A stretch of DNA of 64,000 bases from Methylotetracoccus oryzae (GCF_006175985.1 NZ_SRSH01000024.1:1-64000), one strand, 5' to 3'. Shown: positions 54,700 through 64,000, numbered from the stretch's first letter. The notes: a model not told the origin generated them from the sequence alone. Translations and numbers: made by a program.

Positions 54700-56418
54700 A
54701 TGCTTGAACCTATACCCCCCACTCCTTCCGTATGGCATACCGCCCTTCGGCACCGAATCACCCTTGGACTCGGCCTGGCGCTGGCCCTCAGCATGACAGC
54801 CAAGGCCGTGACGTTGACCAGTGTGCGCAGTTTCGACTTTGCCGACGGCGCGTCTGACCGTTTTTATGCTTATACCGGACAACTGGCCCAGGGCCGGGAC
54901 GGCAATCTGTATGGAACGATGCCCTTCGGCGGCAGCAACAATGCCGGCACGGCGTTCAAGCTGACGCCTGGTGGAACCTTCACCAAACTGCACGATTTCG
55001 ATTACGCCACCGAAGGCGGCAATCCCTACGGGGGCCTCACGCTGGGCAAGGACGGCAATTTTTACGGAACGAATACCGGAGGCGGCATCAGAGGTGCCGG
55101 CACTGTGTTCAAGATGACGCCGGCTGGGGCCGTCACGATCCTGCACCGTTTCAACGTTGCGGTCGGCGAAGGCTTCGGCCCGTACGCGCCCCCCATTCAG
55201 GGACGTGATGGGAACTTCTACGGCACAACCGGTTACGGCGGCGCGATTGGCTTTGGCAAGGGCGATGGTACGATTTACAGAATCACGCCCAGCGGCACCT
55301 TCACGACGCTGTACACCTTTGCCTACGATCCGGTGCTTGGCACTCACCCTCAGGGCTCTTTCCCCTTAGCGCCCCTGATCCAGGGCGCCGACGGTGCGCT
55401 CTACGGAACGGCTAATACAGGTGGAGATGTAGGCGAGTCGCTGCACGGGACGGTCTTCAAGGTCACCACGGACGGGGTGGTTTCGACCGTCTACGCCTTC
55501 GATTACACGCACGGTTCTAACCCATATGGCCCGGTGACCCAGGGCACTGACGGGAACCTGTATGGTACGACGGTATACGGTGGGACGTTCGGAAGTGGAA
55601 CGGCCTTCAAGCTAACCCTCAAGGGCGTTATCACCGTGCTGTATAACTTCGACAACGGCAGCGCCGCCGCTCTCGCGAAGGGTTACTATCCGTACGCTGG
55701 CCTCGTGCAGGGCAGCGATGGGAGTTTTTACGGGGCGACCAATTCCGGTGGCGCCAACGGCCTCGGTGCGCTGTTCAGGATCACGCCAGCCGGCGTCTAC
55801 ACCGTGAAGGCAAGTTTCCATGGCACGGATGGCTCCTCGCCCCAATCCACGCCCTTCTTGCACACTAACGGCCGGATCTATGGCTTGACCAGAGCCGGCG
55901 GGCTGGTCAACGCTGGAACCCTCTACAGCCTCGACGTTGGCGCCCCGGGCTTCATCGCACCGATCCCGAATGCCGCCAAGGCCGGCACGCCGGTCGGTCT
56001 GCTCGGTGCGGTGGGCGGCACCACCGGGGTGAGCTTCAACGGCGTCAATGCCAGCTTCTCAGGGACGGGCAATACCTTTCGCACGACGGTCGTGCCTGCC
56101 GGAGCGGCCACGGGCCTCATCAAGGTAACGACCCCGACCGGCACTCCGCAGACCCTGAAGGCCTTCCAGCAATTGCCGACGCTGACCGCCTTCGGCCCGG
56201 CCAGCGGAGCGGTGGGCAGTGCGGTGATCCTGACCGGCTCTGGCCTGACACAGACGACGAAGGTCACCTTTGGTGGTGGCGCGATCGCCAGTTTTGTCGT
56301 CGACAGCGCCACGCAAATCACCGCCACCGTACCGGTCGGTGCGATCACGGGCAAGATTGCGGCAACCACGGCGGGGGGCCGTGTCAGCACGGCTACGGCG
56401 TTTACCGTCACGCCATGA
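54700..56418 (+). CDS. GloVer-repeat secreted protein 2 with C-terminal IPT/TIG-like modules
   Basis: A 572-residue paralogue of the protein at 40554. It starts M-L-E-P-I-P-P-T-P-S and has a signal ending A-L-S-M-T-A-K-A. About eight GloVer repeats follow, with G-R-D-G-N-L-Y-G-T and G-T-A-F-K-L-T-P cores. These have clearly diverged from protein 1. From S-L-D-V-G-A-P-G-F onward about 118 residues differ at one position only; the last 45 residues diverge again. The 5' leader of about 190 bases is also shared. A decayed IS5 copy lies just upstream and another downstream. Confidence 0.9.
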   Translation: MLEPIPPTPSVWHTALRHRITLGLGLALALSMTAKAVTLTSVRSFDFADGASDRFYAYTGQLAQGRDGNLYGTMPFGGSNNAGTAFKLTPGGTFTKLHDFDYATEGGNPYGGLTLGKDGNFYGTNTGGGIRGAGTVFKMTPAGAVTILHRFNVAVGEGFGPYAPPIQGRDGNFYGTTGYGGAIGFGKGDGTIYRITPSGTFTTLYTFAYDPVLGTHPQGSFPLAPLIQGADGALYGTANTGGDVGESLHGTVFKVTTDGVVSTVYAFDYTHGSNPYGPVTQGTDGNLYGTTVYGGTFGSGTAFKLTLKGVITVLYNFDNGSAAALAKGYYPYAGLVQGSDGSFYGATNSGGANGLGALFRITPAGVYTVKASFHGTDGSSPQSTPFLHTNGRIYGLTRAGGLVNAGTLYSLDVGAPGFIAPIPNAAKAGTPVGLLGAVGGTTGVSFNGVNASFSGTGNTFRTTVVPAGAATGLIKVTTPTGTPQTLKAFQQLPTLTAFGPASGAVGSAVILTGSGLTQTTKVTFGGGAIASFVVDSATQITATVPVGAITGKIAATTAGGRVSTATAFTVTP

Positions 56419-56433
56419 CCTGAACCGATAGAG

Positions 56434-56466
56434 CACGTCCCGGTCTTGAGCCGGGGCGTGTTTCTT
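56434..56466 (+). terminator. Rho-independent terminator of GloVer gene 2
   Basis: CACGTCCCGG (56434-56443) pairs with CCGGGGCGTG (56451-56460), including one G-T wobble, and is followed by TTTCTT. It lies 15 bases after the stop. Confidence 0.8.
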
Positions 56467-56639
56467 GCCCAACTGGGCTGATTGGATTAGATCGCTAGCC
56501 GCTTCTGACTGCCCGTCATCACGCTCAAGTGGCTGGCTTTAGACGTTGGACGTTGAACTGGAGAGGATGCCGGCGGGGCCGGCCTATGACTCAACCATCG
56601 CGCATCTGCTGGCAGACTTCCTGAACCTATCGAGCCCGT

Positions 56640-56775
56640 TCTGCGCGACCCGTTTGCCACGCTGGCCCGTGTTCCGGTGCTGATCGTGCCGGGTGCGAAT
56701 AGCAGCGTACTCACGCCTGAAGGCGTGGCGGTGATGCGAGTCCTCAACCCTGATCTCACCCTCGTCCTCGTGTGG
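56640..56775 (+). pseudogene. fragment of an alpha/beta hydrolase homologous to 58782-59723
   Basis: The plus-strand reading F-A-T-L-A-R-V-P-V-L-I-V-P-G-A-N-S-S-V-L-T-P-E-G-V-A-V-M-R with N-P-D-L matches residues 227-262 of the hydrolase at 58782 (L-A-R-V-P-V-L-V-V-R-G-A-D). The rest, including the catalytic Ser and His, is missing. It is cut on the right by the IS5 remnant. Confidence 0.7.
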
Positions 56776-57370
56776 CAGCACCGCCTTCGTCACCACCGCC
56801 GTGTCTACGGTAGCGCGGAGCAACTCTCCCACTCCTGCTTCACCGATCGCTTTCAGAAACCGACCGACCTGCGTGGCAACGCACGGCAACCGCAGCTCGC
56901 AGTACTCCCGACCACTGAAGTATTGCCCGACCACATTCTTGGACCAGCGTTCCGCCACCGCTTCGTCGCTGAGATTGAACGCGTGCTTCAGGTACAAGAG
57001 CGCCGCCATCAGGCGGATCGGCAAGCGGGGTGGACCCGCCGCACTGACGCCATCGCCGACCGTCTACAGACGCGGACCGAACAGGTCGTCCACCGCCACC
57101 ACCCGACCCGCGCGATCCTGCCGTTCGAAGCTTGGTGCCAGCGCTCCTTCCAACTGCCCCCAGGGAATCCGCCTGGCCAACACCGCCAGCGGATGCCGCA
57201 GGTCGATCATCTGCTCCAAGCGTGCCGGGAAGAAATCGTCAGTCATCAGTGAGCCCCAAAATCCCTCAGCTATTGCTCCCCATTCCAGCAAATTCCGAGG
57301 GATTCTTATACCCAGGTGACCGGCAGAACTCCATGCGCCATGTGGCTTGCAGCCTTTCTGCAGGGGCGTC
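56750..57370 (-). mobile_element. IS5-family transposase remnant with frameshift
   Basis: A start at 57246 on the minus strand reads M-T-D-D-F-F-P-A-R-L-E-Q-M-I-D-L and W-G-Q-L-E-G-A-L. A frame change near 57030-57060 is needed to continue into P-I-R-L-M-A-A-L-L-Y-L-K-H-A-F-N-L-S-D-E-A-V and G-Q-Y-F-S-G. The catalytic C-terminal half is absent. The element's end region (57247-57369, ending GCAGGGGCG) matches 54373-54502, so both are copies of one IS. It truncates the hydrolase fragment. Confidence 0.8.
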
Positions 57371-57514
57371 TATCCACCAAGGATCAGTCAAAAGGAAGCC
57401 TGGGAATGGTGCAATTGCTACCATAGAGATCTTCATAAAACACAAACTGGCCGCTACCCGGGTCGAAATGCGGCTGTAGCTTTACTTCTGCCCGCACAAC
57501 GTATCACAGGGCAT

Positions 57515-58069
57515 TCAATGCTCGGCAGCGCACGGTGCCGGTGTTACCCGATTGCCTTCCTGGGGCGCGATTCGCTTCATTGGAATGGTGATCGGTGTCG
57601 GGTAGCTATAGGCGGCGCCATCAGCCGTATCGGTGGCCGCCGATGCTGCGCCGCCAACCAACGCTCCCCCACCCACTGCCAACGGCCAGACGACCCAACC
57701 AGCACCGGGTATCGCGAGAACCGGGAACAGAGCGACGCCGGTCGCCGTCGCACCCAGCGCGGCCCCCGCCAACGCGCCGCCTCCGGCAGAACCCAGCGCC
57801 TCACATTCCGGCTTGATATCGGCTTCGGTCGGCATGCGGTAACCGTTCTTCGCACAACTGATGCGCAGGTCTTCCTTCCCTCGCGGAATCTCTATCTTTC
57901 CGGGTGTTGTTACCGTCCAGGTTTCCAGGTTTCCGCGTTTCACTATGCAGCTAGCTCCCGCCAACGGTTTGCCGTCAGCCTGTGTAGTGACGTCGAGCTG
58001 CTCGGTCGTTCCATGGATGACGGTGGCACAAGCTGTCAGATATATGGGAAGGATTAACGGGACCGCCAC
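57515..58069 (-). CDS. lipoprotein with Gly/Ala-rich hydrophobic C-terminal region
   Basis: From the GTG at 58069 a 184-residue lipoprotein with signal M-A-V-P-L-I-L-P-I-Y-L-T-A-C (lipobox LTAC; first codon Val). ATG 58183 is a possible longer start. The N-terminal domain (T-V-I-H-G-T-T-E-Q-L-D-V-T-T, then L-R-I-S-C-A-K-N-G-Y) is a small beta fold seen in many proteobacterial lipoproteins. A Gly/Ala-rich hydrophobic stretch that could form a membrane hairpin follows. Four Cys remain in the mature part. Function unknown. Confidence 0.7.
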   Translation of the reverse strand: MAVPLILPIYLTACATVIHGTTEQLDVTTQADGKPLAGASCIVKRGNLETWTVTTPGKIEIPRGKEDLRISCAKNGYRMPTEADIKPECEALGSAGGGALAGAALGATATGVALFPVLAIPGAGWVVWPLAVGGGALVGGAASAATDTADGAAYSYPTPITIPMKRIAPQEGNRVTPAPCAAEH

Positions 58070-58183
58070 CCTGATATAGTGCAGCGATCTTTGAAAAAAA
58101 CGTGCAGCCCTATCGGAATGCACCGCACTGAAATACCCACGCAGCGGGTCATATCGGGATGGGTGGGCGATAGATGAGCTCAT

Positions 58184-58781
58184 GGCACCAACACTCGGAG
58201 AAAGGAATGCCCGGAAGAATAGGCAGTCCCGCCATGAAAGACGACCCACTGACTTCAGGTGACGTGCGACATATCGTCGCTGGAAGCGTTTTTGCGGTTG
58301 GGCCGTGGGGGCATCAAAATATCCCGCCAATCGGCGTGAACCCTATCGCTCATAAGGGTGTCCCGTAGATCAGCGGATGTATCGCCAAGCTCAGACGCGA
58401 TAAGCATCTGATCCCGTAACGTGTGGCGGAATGGCGTTCGGTTTAACCGGCGCTCAACCAGGCCGGGACGGCCGTCGCTCAGTCTTTCCCTGACGGCGCT
58501 GATCGGAGGGCCGCTCAGCCTGTTTGCCGCTCGGCAGGGCTTGCGAAACGACGTCTCCATGCAAGCGCGTCAACCGCGTAATCAGTGCTAACCTGTTTGA
58601 GTGCGACGCGGGGTAGCTGTGCATCCGCCGGTCGCCGTCTTTTACACCTCATTACGCTCTGGCGGATGTTTTCAGGACGCAACCCCGCGATCTTCCCTGT
58701 GATGAAGGCTTTGACCACCGCCAATAACTGCGATCGGTCCGGGTGGGCTGGTCACGATCCCCGCTGAAACCCACCCCGCGG
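58184..58781. other. region without a supported gene
   Basis: Short frames exist on both strands (for example a leftward one around 58255-58560) but none is recognisable, and ribosome sites are poor. It may hold decayed island DNA and the promoter of the hydrolase gene. Confidence 0.45.
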
Positions 58782-59723
58782 ATGGTCAGGCATACCCATG
58801 GTTCGACCATCTACGAGGAAAGACGGATCCGTGTCCCGGACGGTCTTCTGCTCTATGCGCGTGACTATCTCCCGCAGACGGAGTGGTCAGGACGCACGCT
58901 CCTGTGTTTGCATGGCCTGACACGCAATTCGTCGGACTTTGACGACTTCGCACCCGCGATGGCCTCGAGCGGGCATCGCGTCCTGACCTTCGACATGCGC
59001 GGACGCGGGCGATCCGACAAGGATCCGCAGTGGCGACGTTACATGCTGCCGACCTACGCCGGCGATGTCGCCTTTTGTCTCGATACGCTGGTGACCGGCC
59101 CGTGCGTCTTCTTGGGCGCCTCGATGGGCGGGCTCATCACCATGATTCTGGCGGGCACCGCGCCACAGTTTGTCAGTGCCGCCGTGTTGAACGATGTGGG
59201 GCCGGTGCTCAATCCTGCAGGACTCGCGCGGATCGTCGCCGATGTCGGAAACACCGGGCCTTTTGCTTCATGGAGGGCACTGGCCGAGGCGGTCGAACAC
59301 ACACAAGGTACGTGCTTTCCCGGGATGGACGAGGCGTTCTGGCAGCGATTTGCCCGCCGCGTGGGGCGAGACCGCAGCGACGGGTGGGTGGAGTTTGCGT
59401 ATGACCCGGCCATCGCGAATGCCCTGGCCACCTCGGCGGCTTGTCCCGCGCCCGATCTGCGGCCGCTCTTTGCCGCACTGGCCCGCGTCCCGGTGCTCGT
59501 CGTGCGCGGCGCGGACAGCGACATCCTCACACCGGCGGGTGTCGCGGAGATGCGGCGCATCAAACCCGATCTCGAAGTCGTCGAGGTGCCCGGTGTCGGT
59601 CATGCACCAACCTTGTCTGAACCGGAAGCCATGCGTGCGATCCAGGCGTTCTTGCGTTCCGACAGGGGCATCACGACCGGATATGACGGCGACCACGCCG
59701 GCGGTTTGCTGGACTTCGGGTGA
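58782..59723 (+). CDS. alpha/beta-fold hydrolase
   Basis: A 313-residue cytoplasmic alpha/beta hydrolase. The oxyanion region is L-C-L-H-G-L-T-R-N, the nucleophile elbow G-A-S-M-G-G is near residue 113, the acid is in V-R-G-A-D-S-D-I-L-T and the catalytic His in G-V-G-H-A-P. The ATG at 58782 is used; a GTG at 58743 is possible. The substrate (ester, lactone or other) cannot be predicted. A truncated homologue lies 2 kb upstream. Confidence 0.9.
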   Translation: MVRHTHGSTIYEERRIRVPDGLLLYARDYLPQTEWSGRTLLCLHGLTRNSSDFDDFAPAMASSGHRVLTFDMRGRGRSDKDPQWRRYMLPTYAGDVAFCLDTLVTGPCVFLGASMGGLITMILAGTAPQFVSAAVLNDVGPVLNPAGLARIVADVGNTGPFASWRALAEAVEHTQGTCFPGMDEAFWQRFARRVGRDRSDGWVEFAYDPAIANALATSAACPAPDLRPLFAALARVPVLVVRGADSDILTPAGVAEMRRIKPDLEVVEVPGVGHAPTLSEPEAMRAIQAFLRSDRGITTGYDGDHAGGLLDFG

Positions 59724-59856
59724 ACTGTCGCCTTTTGGTGCCCAACAGAAACCGCACCGCAGCTCTGGCTTTCGCGCTCAGCGCAACTGCGTGGCAATCC
59801 CGACCACGCGCTCGGACAGCCGCGCCGTTTGCATTCAGCATCGGGTTCCTGCTCGA

Positions 59857-61125
59857 ATGGCGCCGTCCGTGCCCGAGGATTTTTCCGCCTTGACCACCGT
59901 CATCGTCGTCTTCGTTCTGGTCTATCTCGGCATGTTGCTGGGCGGGCTGCCGTTCCTGCAACTGGATCGGACCGGGATCGCACTCCTCGGGGCCATTGCC
60001 TTGCTGGTCAGCGAGTCGATCGGCGAGGCCGACGCGGGACGGGCAGTCCACATGCCCACGCTGATTCTGCTGTTCTCCTTCATGGTGGTCTCGGCGCAGC
60101 TACGGCTGGGCGGCTTCTACGACTGGATCACCTGGAAACTCGGGAAATTGCGGGCCTCGCCGCCCGGTCTTCTGGCCGCGCTGATCGGGGTGGTTGGGGT
60201 GCTGGCGGCCGTCTTCAGCAACGATGTCGTGTGTCTGTCGATTGCTCCGGTCCTGATCGATGTCTGCCTGCTGCGCCGCCTCGACCCGGTGCCGTTCCTG
60301 CTGGCGCTGGCCTGTGCCGCCAACATCGGCTCGGCAGCGACGCTGATCGGCAACCCTCAGAACATGTTGATCGGCGCACGGCTGCATCTGGATTTCGTCG
60401 CGTACGCTCAGGAAGCGGCCGTTCCGGTGGTGGGCGGACTGATCATGGTTTGGGTGATCATCGGCTGGCTCTGGCGCGGACGCTGGCAAGGGCGACCCGG
60501 CGCGGGGCCGAGCGCCGAGGCCGGGACCGCCTCGTCTCACACTATGGACCGATGGCAGGCAACCAAGGGGCTCACCGTCGCCGGCACTTTGTTCGGTTTG
60601 TTCCTGCTGACCGACTGGCCACGGGAGATCGTCGCGCTGGGCGGAGCGGGTCTGCTACTGCTATCCCGTAAACTTCATTCGCGGCAGATGCTCGGCCTGG
60701 TTGACTGGCAGGTACTGCTGCTCTTCATCGGCCTGTTCATTGTCAATCACGCCTTTGAGCAAACTGGCCTGCCGGAGCAGGCAGTGGCCAACCTGGCAGC
60801 ATGCGGACTCGATCTGCGCCGACCGGCGGTGCTGTTCGGAATGACGTTTCTGCTCAGCAACCTGGTCTCGAACGTGCCGGCCGTGATGCTGCTGCTGCCG
60901 ATTGCCGCGTCTCGCGACGGGGCCCTGTTGGCCCTCGCCAGCACCCTCGCGGGTAATCTGCTGGTGGTGGGCAGCATCGCCAACATCATCGTGATGGACG
61001 CGGCCGCCCGGCGAGGCGTCATCATCACCTGGAGCCAACACGCCCGTGTGGGCGTACCGGTGACCGTAGTCAGCCTGATCGTGTCCGGCGCGGTCTTGTT
61101 GACGTGGCGGACTGGTACCGGCTGA
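59857..61125 (+). CDS. SLC13/ArsB-family anion transporter
   Basis: A 422-residue membrane protein with about 11 TM helices. The pseudo-repeated signatures F-S-N-D-V-V-C-L-S-I-A-P and L-S-N-L-V-S-N-V-P-A-V-M-L identify the ion transporter superfamily (CitM, ArsB, SLC13, NhaD). N-I-G-S-A-A-T-L-I-G-N-P-Q-N is the classic substrate-site motif. Substrate may be a dicarboxylate, arsenite or sulfate; no ars or sulfur genes are near. Confidence 0.88.
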   Translation: MAPSVPEDFSALTTVIVVFVLVYLGMLLGGLPFLQLDRTGIALLGAIALLVSESIGEADAGRAVHMPTLILLFSFMVVSAQLRLGGFYDWITWKLGKLRASPPGLLAALIGVVGVLAAVFSNDVVCLSIAPVLIDVCLLRRLDPVPFLLALACAANIGSAATLIGNPQNMLIGARLHLDFVAYAQEAAVPVVGGLIMVWVIIGWLWRGRWQGRPGAGPSAEAGTASSHTMDRWQATKGLTVAGTLFGLFLLTDWPREIVALGGAGLLLLSRKLHSRQMLGLVDWQVLLLFIGLFIVNHAFEQTGLPEQAVANLAACGLDLRRPAVLFGMTFLLSNLVSNVPAVMLLLPIAASRDGALLALASTLAGNLLVVGSIANIIVMDAAARRGVIITWSQHARVGVPVTVVSLIVSGAVLLTWRTGTG

Positions 61126-61267
61126 TGGAGAGCCCTGACCCGTGGCTCGCCGGGCGCTGAGTTGCCCGGCGATGACCACTGGGGCTGCCGAAGCAACCTG
61201 TGGTGTGCCCGGACAGCGGATACACCGGAGGCTGCAACGGTCACAGGGGTATTAAGATCTGCCGAGT

Positions 61268-61624
61268 TTAAGATCCGCCGCCGAAACGAGGCGGGCCGGA
61301 GGCCTTCATGTCCGACATGGCCTCTTCCACGGCCTGTGTGCCTTCGAGCAGCTTCCCGGCCTTGCCCTCGGAAACCGCTGTCTTCAGCTTCCGAACGATG
61401 CGTTGTTGCGCGGCAGAATCGGTCTGCGACTTGGCTTGAAACAGAGCCGCCTCAGCCTCCTTGACAAAGGCCTCGGCGTCGCCGCGCTTGCCCGCGTCCA
61501 GGGCTTTTTGGGCCGTCGCGGTCAGCGGGGTGAGATCCTGGTTCATGGGGCCCCCTGCCGCATTCGCGACCCCCGACAGAAAGGCCAACAGAAAGAATAC
61601 CCAGAGGGTGACGAGCGTTTTCAT
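61268..61624 (-). CDS. small exported helical protein, SmbP-like
   Basis: A 118-residue protein with a signal peptide (W-V-F-F-L-L-A-F-L-S-G-V-A-N-A). The mature part is a helical bundle with Ala/Lys/Glu repeats (A-L-D-A-G-K-R-G-D-A-E-A-F-V-K-E-A-E-A-A) resembling the periplasmic metal-binding SmbP of Nitrosomonas. The His residues that bind metal in SmbP are absent, so metal binding is doubtful. A Gly-rich tail ends it. Confidence 0.7.
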   Translation of the reverse strand: MKTLVTLWVFFLLAFLSGVANAAGGPMNQDLTPLTATAQKALDAGKRGDAEAFVKEAEAALFQAKSQTDSAAQQRIVRKLKTAVSEGKAGKLLEGTQAVEEAMSDMKASGPPRFGGGS

Positions 61625-61914
61625 AGCGATATATCGATTAGGTTGAGGTGCTCCAACTCAAGACGGTAGGAGCATTGCGGTTTACTACGCGGCCTCCCTG
61701 CTGGAGGCCGGCAGTTCCGATGGCCCGACCTTTTTACGCCCTGCCGCCCGGAACCGTCTGTCTGCTACCGCACATAGCTCCTGAATGCCGTCGTCGCAGC
61801 ATTGTGAGCGCGCTGGGTCCAGGGCGGCACCTGCTAGCCAACACCCTCGCGGCACTTCGTTTTCGACGCCGTGTCAACGCGATGTTGGCTCTTGCCGGCT
61901 CTGCGGAGGCGATA

Positions 61915-63018
61915 ATGCCCGCACTCTTCCCTTTTCCCCCGGAAGAAAGCATCGTGCTAAGTCAAAATCGCATCGATAAATTCGCCGGCATCGCGCTGGT
62001 CACCGTGTTGATCACGGGCTGTTTCGCCGTTCTCCGCCCTTTCCTGTTCGCCATTCTGTGGGCCTTGATCCTGTCCTTTTCCACTTGGCCGATTTACCAG
62101 CGCATGGAGCGGGCGGTGGCCGGGCGGCGAACGTTGGCAGCGGCGATGATGGTGTCGTCGGTGGCGGCAGTGTTGATCGTTCCGCTGGTCTTCCTGGGCA
62201 CGAGTCTGGCGGAAGACGTGACGACCCTGATCGATATGGTGCGGCAACTCCTCAGCGAGGGCCCGCCCGCCCCACCCGCGTGGGTGGCCGAACTGCCTCT
62301 CGTGGGCTCCCGCCTCCACGACCGATGGCAGGAGATGGCGGGCAGCGGCGCCAAACTGACCGCGGAATTGATGCGCTACCTCGTGCCGGTACGCGACTGG
62401 GCACTGCAGGGTGCCGCTAATCTGGGCAGCAGCATCCTGCACCTGACGCTCAGCGTCTTCATCGCGTTCTTCTTTTATCGCGACGGCGCGGCGCTGGCCC
62501 AGACTATGAAGACCCTGTTTGCCCGCGTCGGTGGTAAGCAAGCGCCGGGTTTGCTGCTGGTGGCGGGCGGTACCATCAAGAGCGTCGTCTACGGCATTCT
62601 CGGCACCGCGCTGGCCCAGGGGTTCCTGGCTGCTATCGGGTTCCTGATCGCGGGCGTACCGGGCGTCCTGTTGCTGGGCGTGCTGACCTGCGTACTGTCG
62701 TTGATCCCCGTGGGGCCGCCGCTGATCTGGGTATCTGCGGCCATCTGGTTGTTCGAGAAGGGTGACACGGCTTGGGCCGTCTTCATGGCACTGTGGGGCT
62801 TTCTGGTGGTGAGTTCGGTCGACAATGTGCTGAAGCCGTACTTCATCAGCAAAGGCAGTCACCTGCCCTTTCTGCTGGTGTTTCTGGGCGTGCTGGGGGG
62901 TGTCATGGCCTTCGGCGTCCTCGGCATCTTTCTCGGTCCGACGCTGCTGGCCATTGCCTACGCGATGTTCAAGCAATGGAGCTCACGGGAGTCCGAAATC
63001 AGCACCGACAGTGTCTGA
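61915..63018 (+). CDS. AI-2E family transporter (PerM/YdiK type)
   Basis: A 367-residue membrane protein. ATG 61915 with a GGAGG site is chosen; the frame is open 89 codons upstream but without membrane or homology features. There are about eight TM helices in the family layout (three, a long periplasmic or cytoplasmic helix region, then five). F-I-A-F-F-F-Y-R-D-G, G-T-A-L-A-Q-G-F-L-A and the S-S-V-D-N-V-L-K-P-Y-F-I signature are present. Members export AI-2 or act as Na+/H+ antiporters. Confidence 0.9.
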   Translation: MPALFPFPPEESIVLSQNRIDKFAGIALVTVLITGCFAVLRPFLFAILWALILSFSTWPIYQRMERAVAGRRTLAAAMMVSSVAAVLIVPLVFLGTSLAEDVTTLIDMVRQLLSEGPPAPPAWVAELPLVGSRLHDRWQEMAGSGAKLTAELMRYLVPVRDWALQGAANLGSSILHLTLSVFIAFFFYRDGAALAQTMKTLFARVGGKQAPGLLLVAGGTIKSVVYGILGTALAQGFLAAIGFLIAGVPGVLLLGVLTCVLSLIPVGPPLIWVSAAIWLFEKGDTAWAVFMALWGFLVVSSVDNVLKPYFISKGSHLPFLLVFLGVLGGVMAFGVLGIFLGPTLLAIAYAMFKQWSSRESEISTDSV

Positions 63019-63238
63019 ACGAACGTCCGGCGCCAGCCCGCGCAAGACGCAGCGACTCAGGCCGTAACGGCGCGGCAGAGGTGCGCCCGGGTACTCGGCC
63101 AATGCCGCCCGCGGAAGCGCTCGGGCGTCCCCGGGCTTAGCCTGCTCCCAAGCACCCATGTTCGACCTGGCGGTCCGGCTACGGGTCATGGCTCAGATGC
63201 GCCCGCCGCCGCGCGCCGCCTTTTAACGGCAAACTCGG

Positions 63239-64000
63239 TCAGTCGGGAATATCACTCAGCGCGATACCCAGCGCATCGGCTATCCCTTTGCCGTAGGCCG
63301 GGTCGGCCTTCAGGCAGTGGCGGATGTGGCGGATCTGGATCGCGCGCGGTGCCTCACCGACGGAGCGCGCGGTGTTTTCGAACAGCACGTGCTGCTGATC
63401 CGGTGTCATCAGGCGGAACAGTGCGCCGGGCTGCGAGTAGTAGTCCTCGTCGACCCGATGATCCCAGTGATCCGCCGCGCCTTCCAGGCTCAGCGGCGGT
63501 TCGGCAAAGTTGGGCTGCTGCTGCCATTCACCCTCGCCGTTCGGCTCGTAGCCCACGGTGCCGCCGAAGTTGCCGTCCACGCGCATCGCGCCATCGCGGT
63601 GGTAACTGTGCACCGGGCACCGCGGCGCGTTGACGGGAATCAGATGATGGTTCACACCCAGGCGGTAGCGCTGTGCATCGCCATACGAGAACAATCGGCC
63701 CTGCAGCATCTTGTCGGGCGAGAAACCGATGCCCGGCACCACATTGGCCGGGTTGAACGCGGATTGCTCGACCTCGGCGAAGAAGTTCTCCGGGTTGCGA
63801 TTCAATTCCATCACACCGACCTCGATCAGTGGATAGTCCTGGTGCGGCCAGATCTTGGTGAGGTCGAAGGGGTGATAGGGCACCTTCGCAGCGTCCGCTT
63901 CGGGCATGATCTGGACCTTCAGCGTCCACTTCGGGAAGTCACCCTTTTCGATGCTGTCATAGAGATCGCGCTGATTGCTTTCGCGGTCCTTGCCGATGAT
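63239..64000 (-). CDS. catalase, C-terminal part (runs off the right edge)
   Basis: The last 253 residues of a monofunctional haem catalase. Visible are the [12 protein letters not shown] stretch, [11 protein letters not shown], the proximal haem-ligand Tyr in [12 protein letters not shown] and N-H-x-L-I-P-V-N-A-P. The end is near the size typical of the small-subunit clade. The catalytic His and Asn lie beyond the window. Protection against peroxide is the role. Confidence 0.93.
   Translation of the reverse strand: MIGKDRESNQRDLYDSIEKGDFPKWTLKVQIMPEADAAKVPYHPFDLTKIWPHQDYPLIEVGVMELNRNPENFFAEVEQSAFNPANVVPGIGFSPDKMLQGRLFSYGDAQRYRLGVNHHLIPVNAPRCPVHSYHRDGAMRVDGNFGGTVGYEPNGEGEWQQQPNFAEPPLSLEGAADHWDHRVDEDYYSQPGALFRLMTPDQQHVLFENTARSVGEAPRAIQIRHIRHCLKADPAYGKGIADALGIALSDIPD

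Noticed and set aside
58255..58560. 101-codon minus frame, considered as a phage-integrase piece
   Set aside because: An R-H-T-L-R-D stretch recalled the recombinase H-x-x-R-H motif, but the context and other catalytic residues are absent.
61648..61914. 89-codon upstream extension of the AI-2E transporter
   Set aside because: No homology or membrane character, and the ATG at 61915 has a strong GGAGG site.

Overview
The window looks like the chromosome of a GC-rich gammaproteobacterium with C1 (methylotrophic, probably methanotrophic) metabolism. The best evidence is a tandem pair of MtdB-type methylene-tetrahydromethanopterin dehydrogenase genes (32749-34680) directly downstream of pyruvate, phosphate dikinase. 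The housekeeping genes (hisBHAFIE, aroE, hemB, hemF, mlaC, cmoB, rsmC, recJ, gltA, pntAB, ppnP) are of gammaproteobacterial type. Assignment to Methylococcaceae or a relative is inference; no methane monooxygenase or 16S gene lies in the window.

Region 1 (608-9202) is a co-directional eight-gene cluster around two P-type ATPase-like proteins. One has the intact catalytic motifs (TGES, DKTGT, GDGIND) but a non-canonical, cysteine-free TM6 motif. The other, 787 residues, keeps the same architecture but has lost the phosphorylation, dephosphorylation and hinge motifs, so it is a pseudo-P-type ATPase. Between and around them are small single-TM proteins, an unrecognised 185-aa protein, a DUF454/PGPGW-like membrane hairpin protein, a Spy-like periplasmic protein and an outer-membrane beta-barrel protein. 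This is the best candidate for an undescribed envelope or metal-handling system.

Region 2 (9612-39942) is core metabolism: pntAB, a his operon fragment with translational overlaps running into a gamma-carbonic anhydrase, tetrapyrrole genes hemB and hemF, mlaC, cmoB, a YcnI-like copper-site protein, an MFS carrier, a second outer-membrane paralogue of the one ending region 1, an NlpC/P60 lipoprotein, a quinone reductase, ppdK, two mtdB paralogues whose nucleotide-binding residues differ, recJ, an iron alcohol dehydrogenase with an LsrG-like monooxygenase, gltA, and tRNA-Ala(CGC).

Region 3 (39943-58781) is accessory DNA. It holds two large GloVer-repeat proteins that share promoter, operator-like palindrome and a nearly identical C-terminal domain; three decayed IS5-family remnants; the tail of a type III restriction/helicase-like gene; small island genes; a secreted protein with Ig-like modules; and a nitrogen module. 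That module comprises amtB, a translationally coupled small secreted protein and two BBP2-type porins on either side, next to an NtrC-like regulator that has lost its phospho-acceptor Asp, Walker B Glu and GAFTGA loop.

Region 4 (58782-64000) contains an alpha/beta hydrolase (a fragment of a homologue survives at 56640-56775), an SLC13/ArsB-type transporter, an SmbP-like secreted protein, an AI-2E family exporter and the 3' part of a catalase gene that runs off the right edge.
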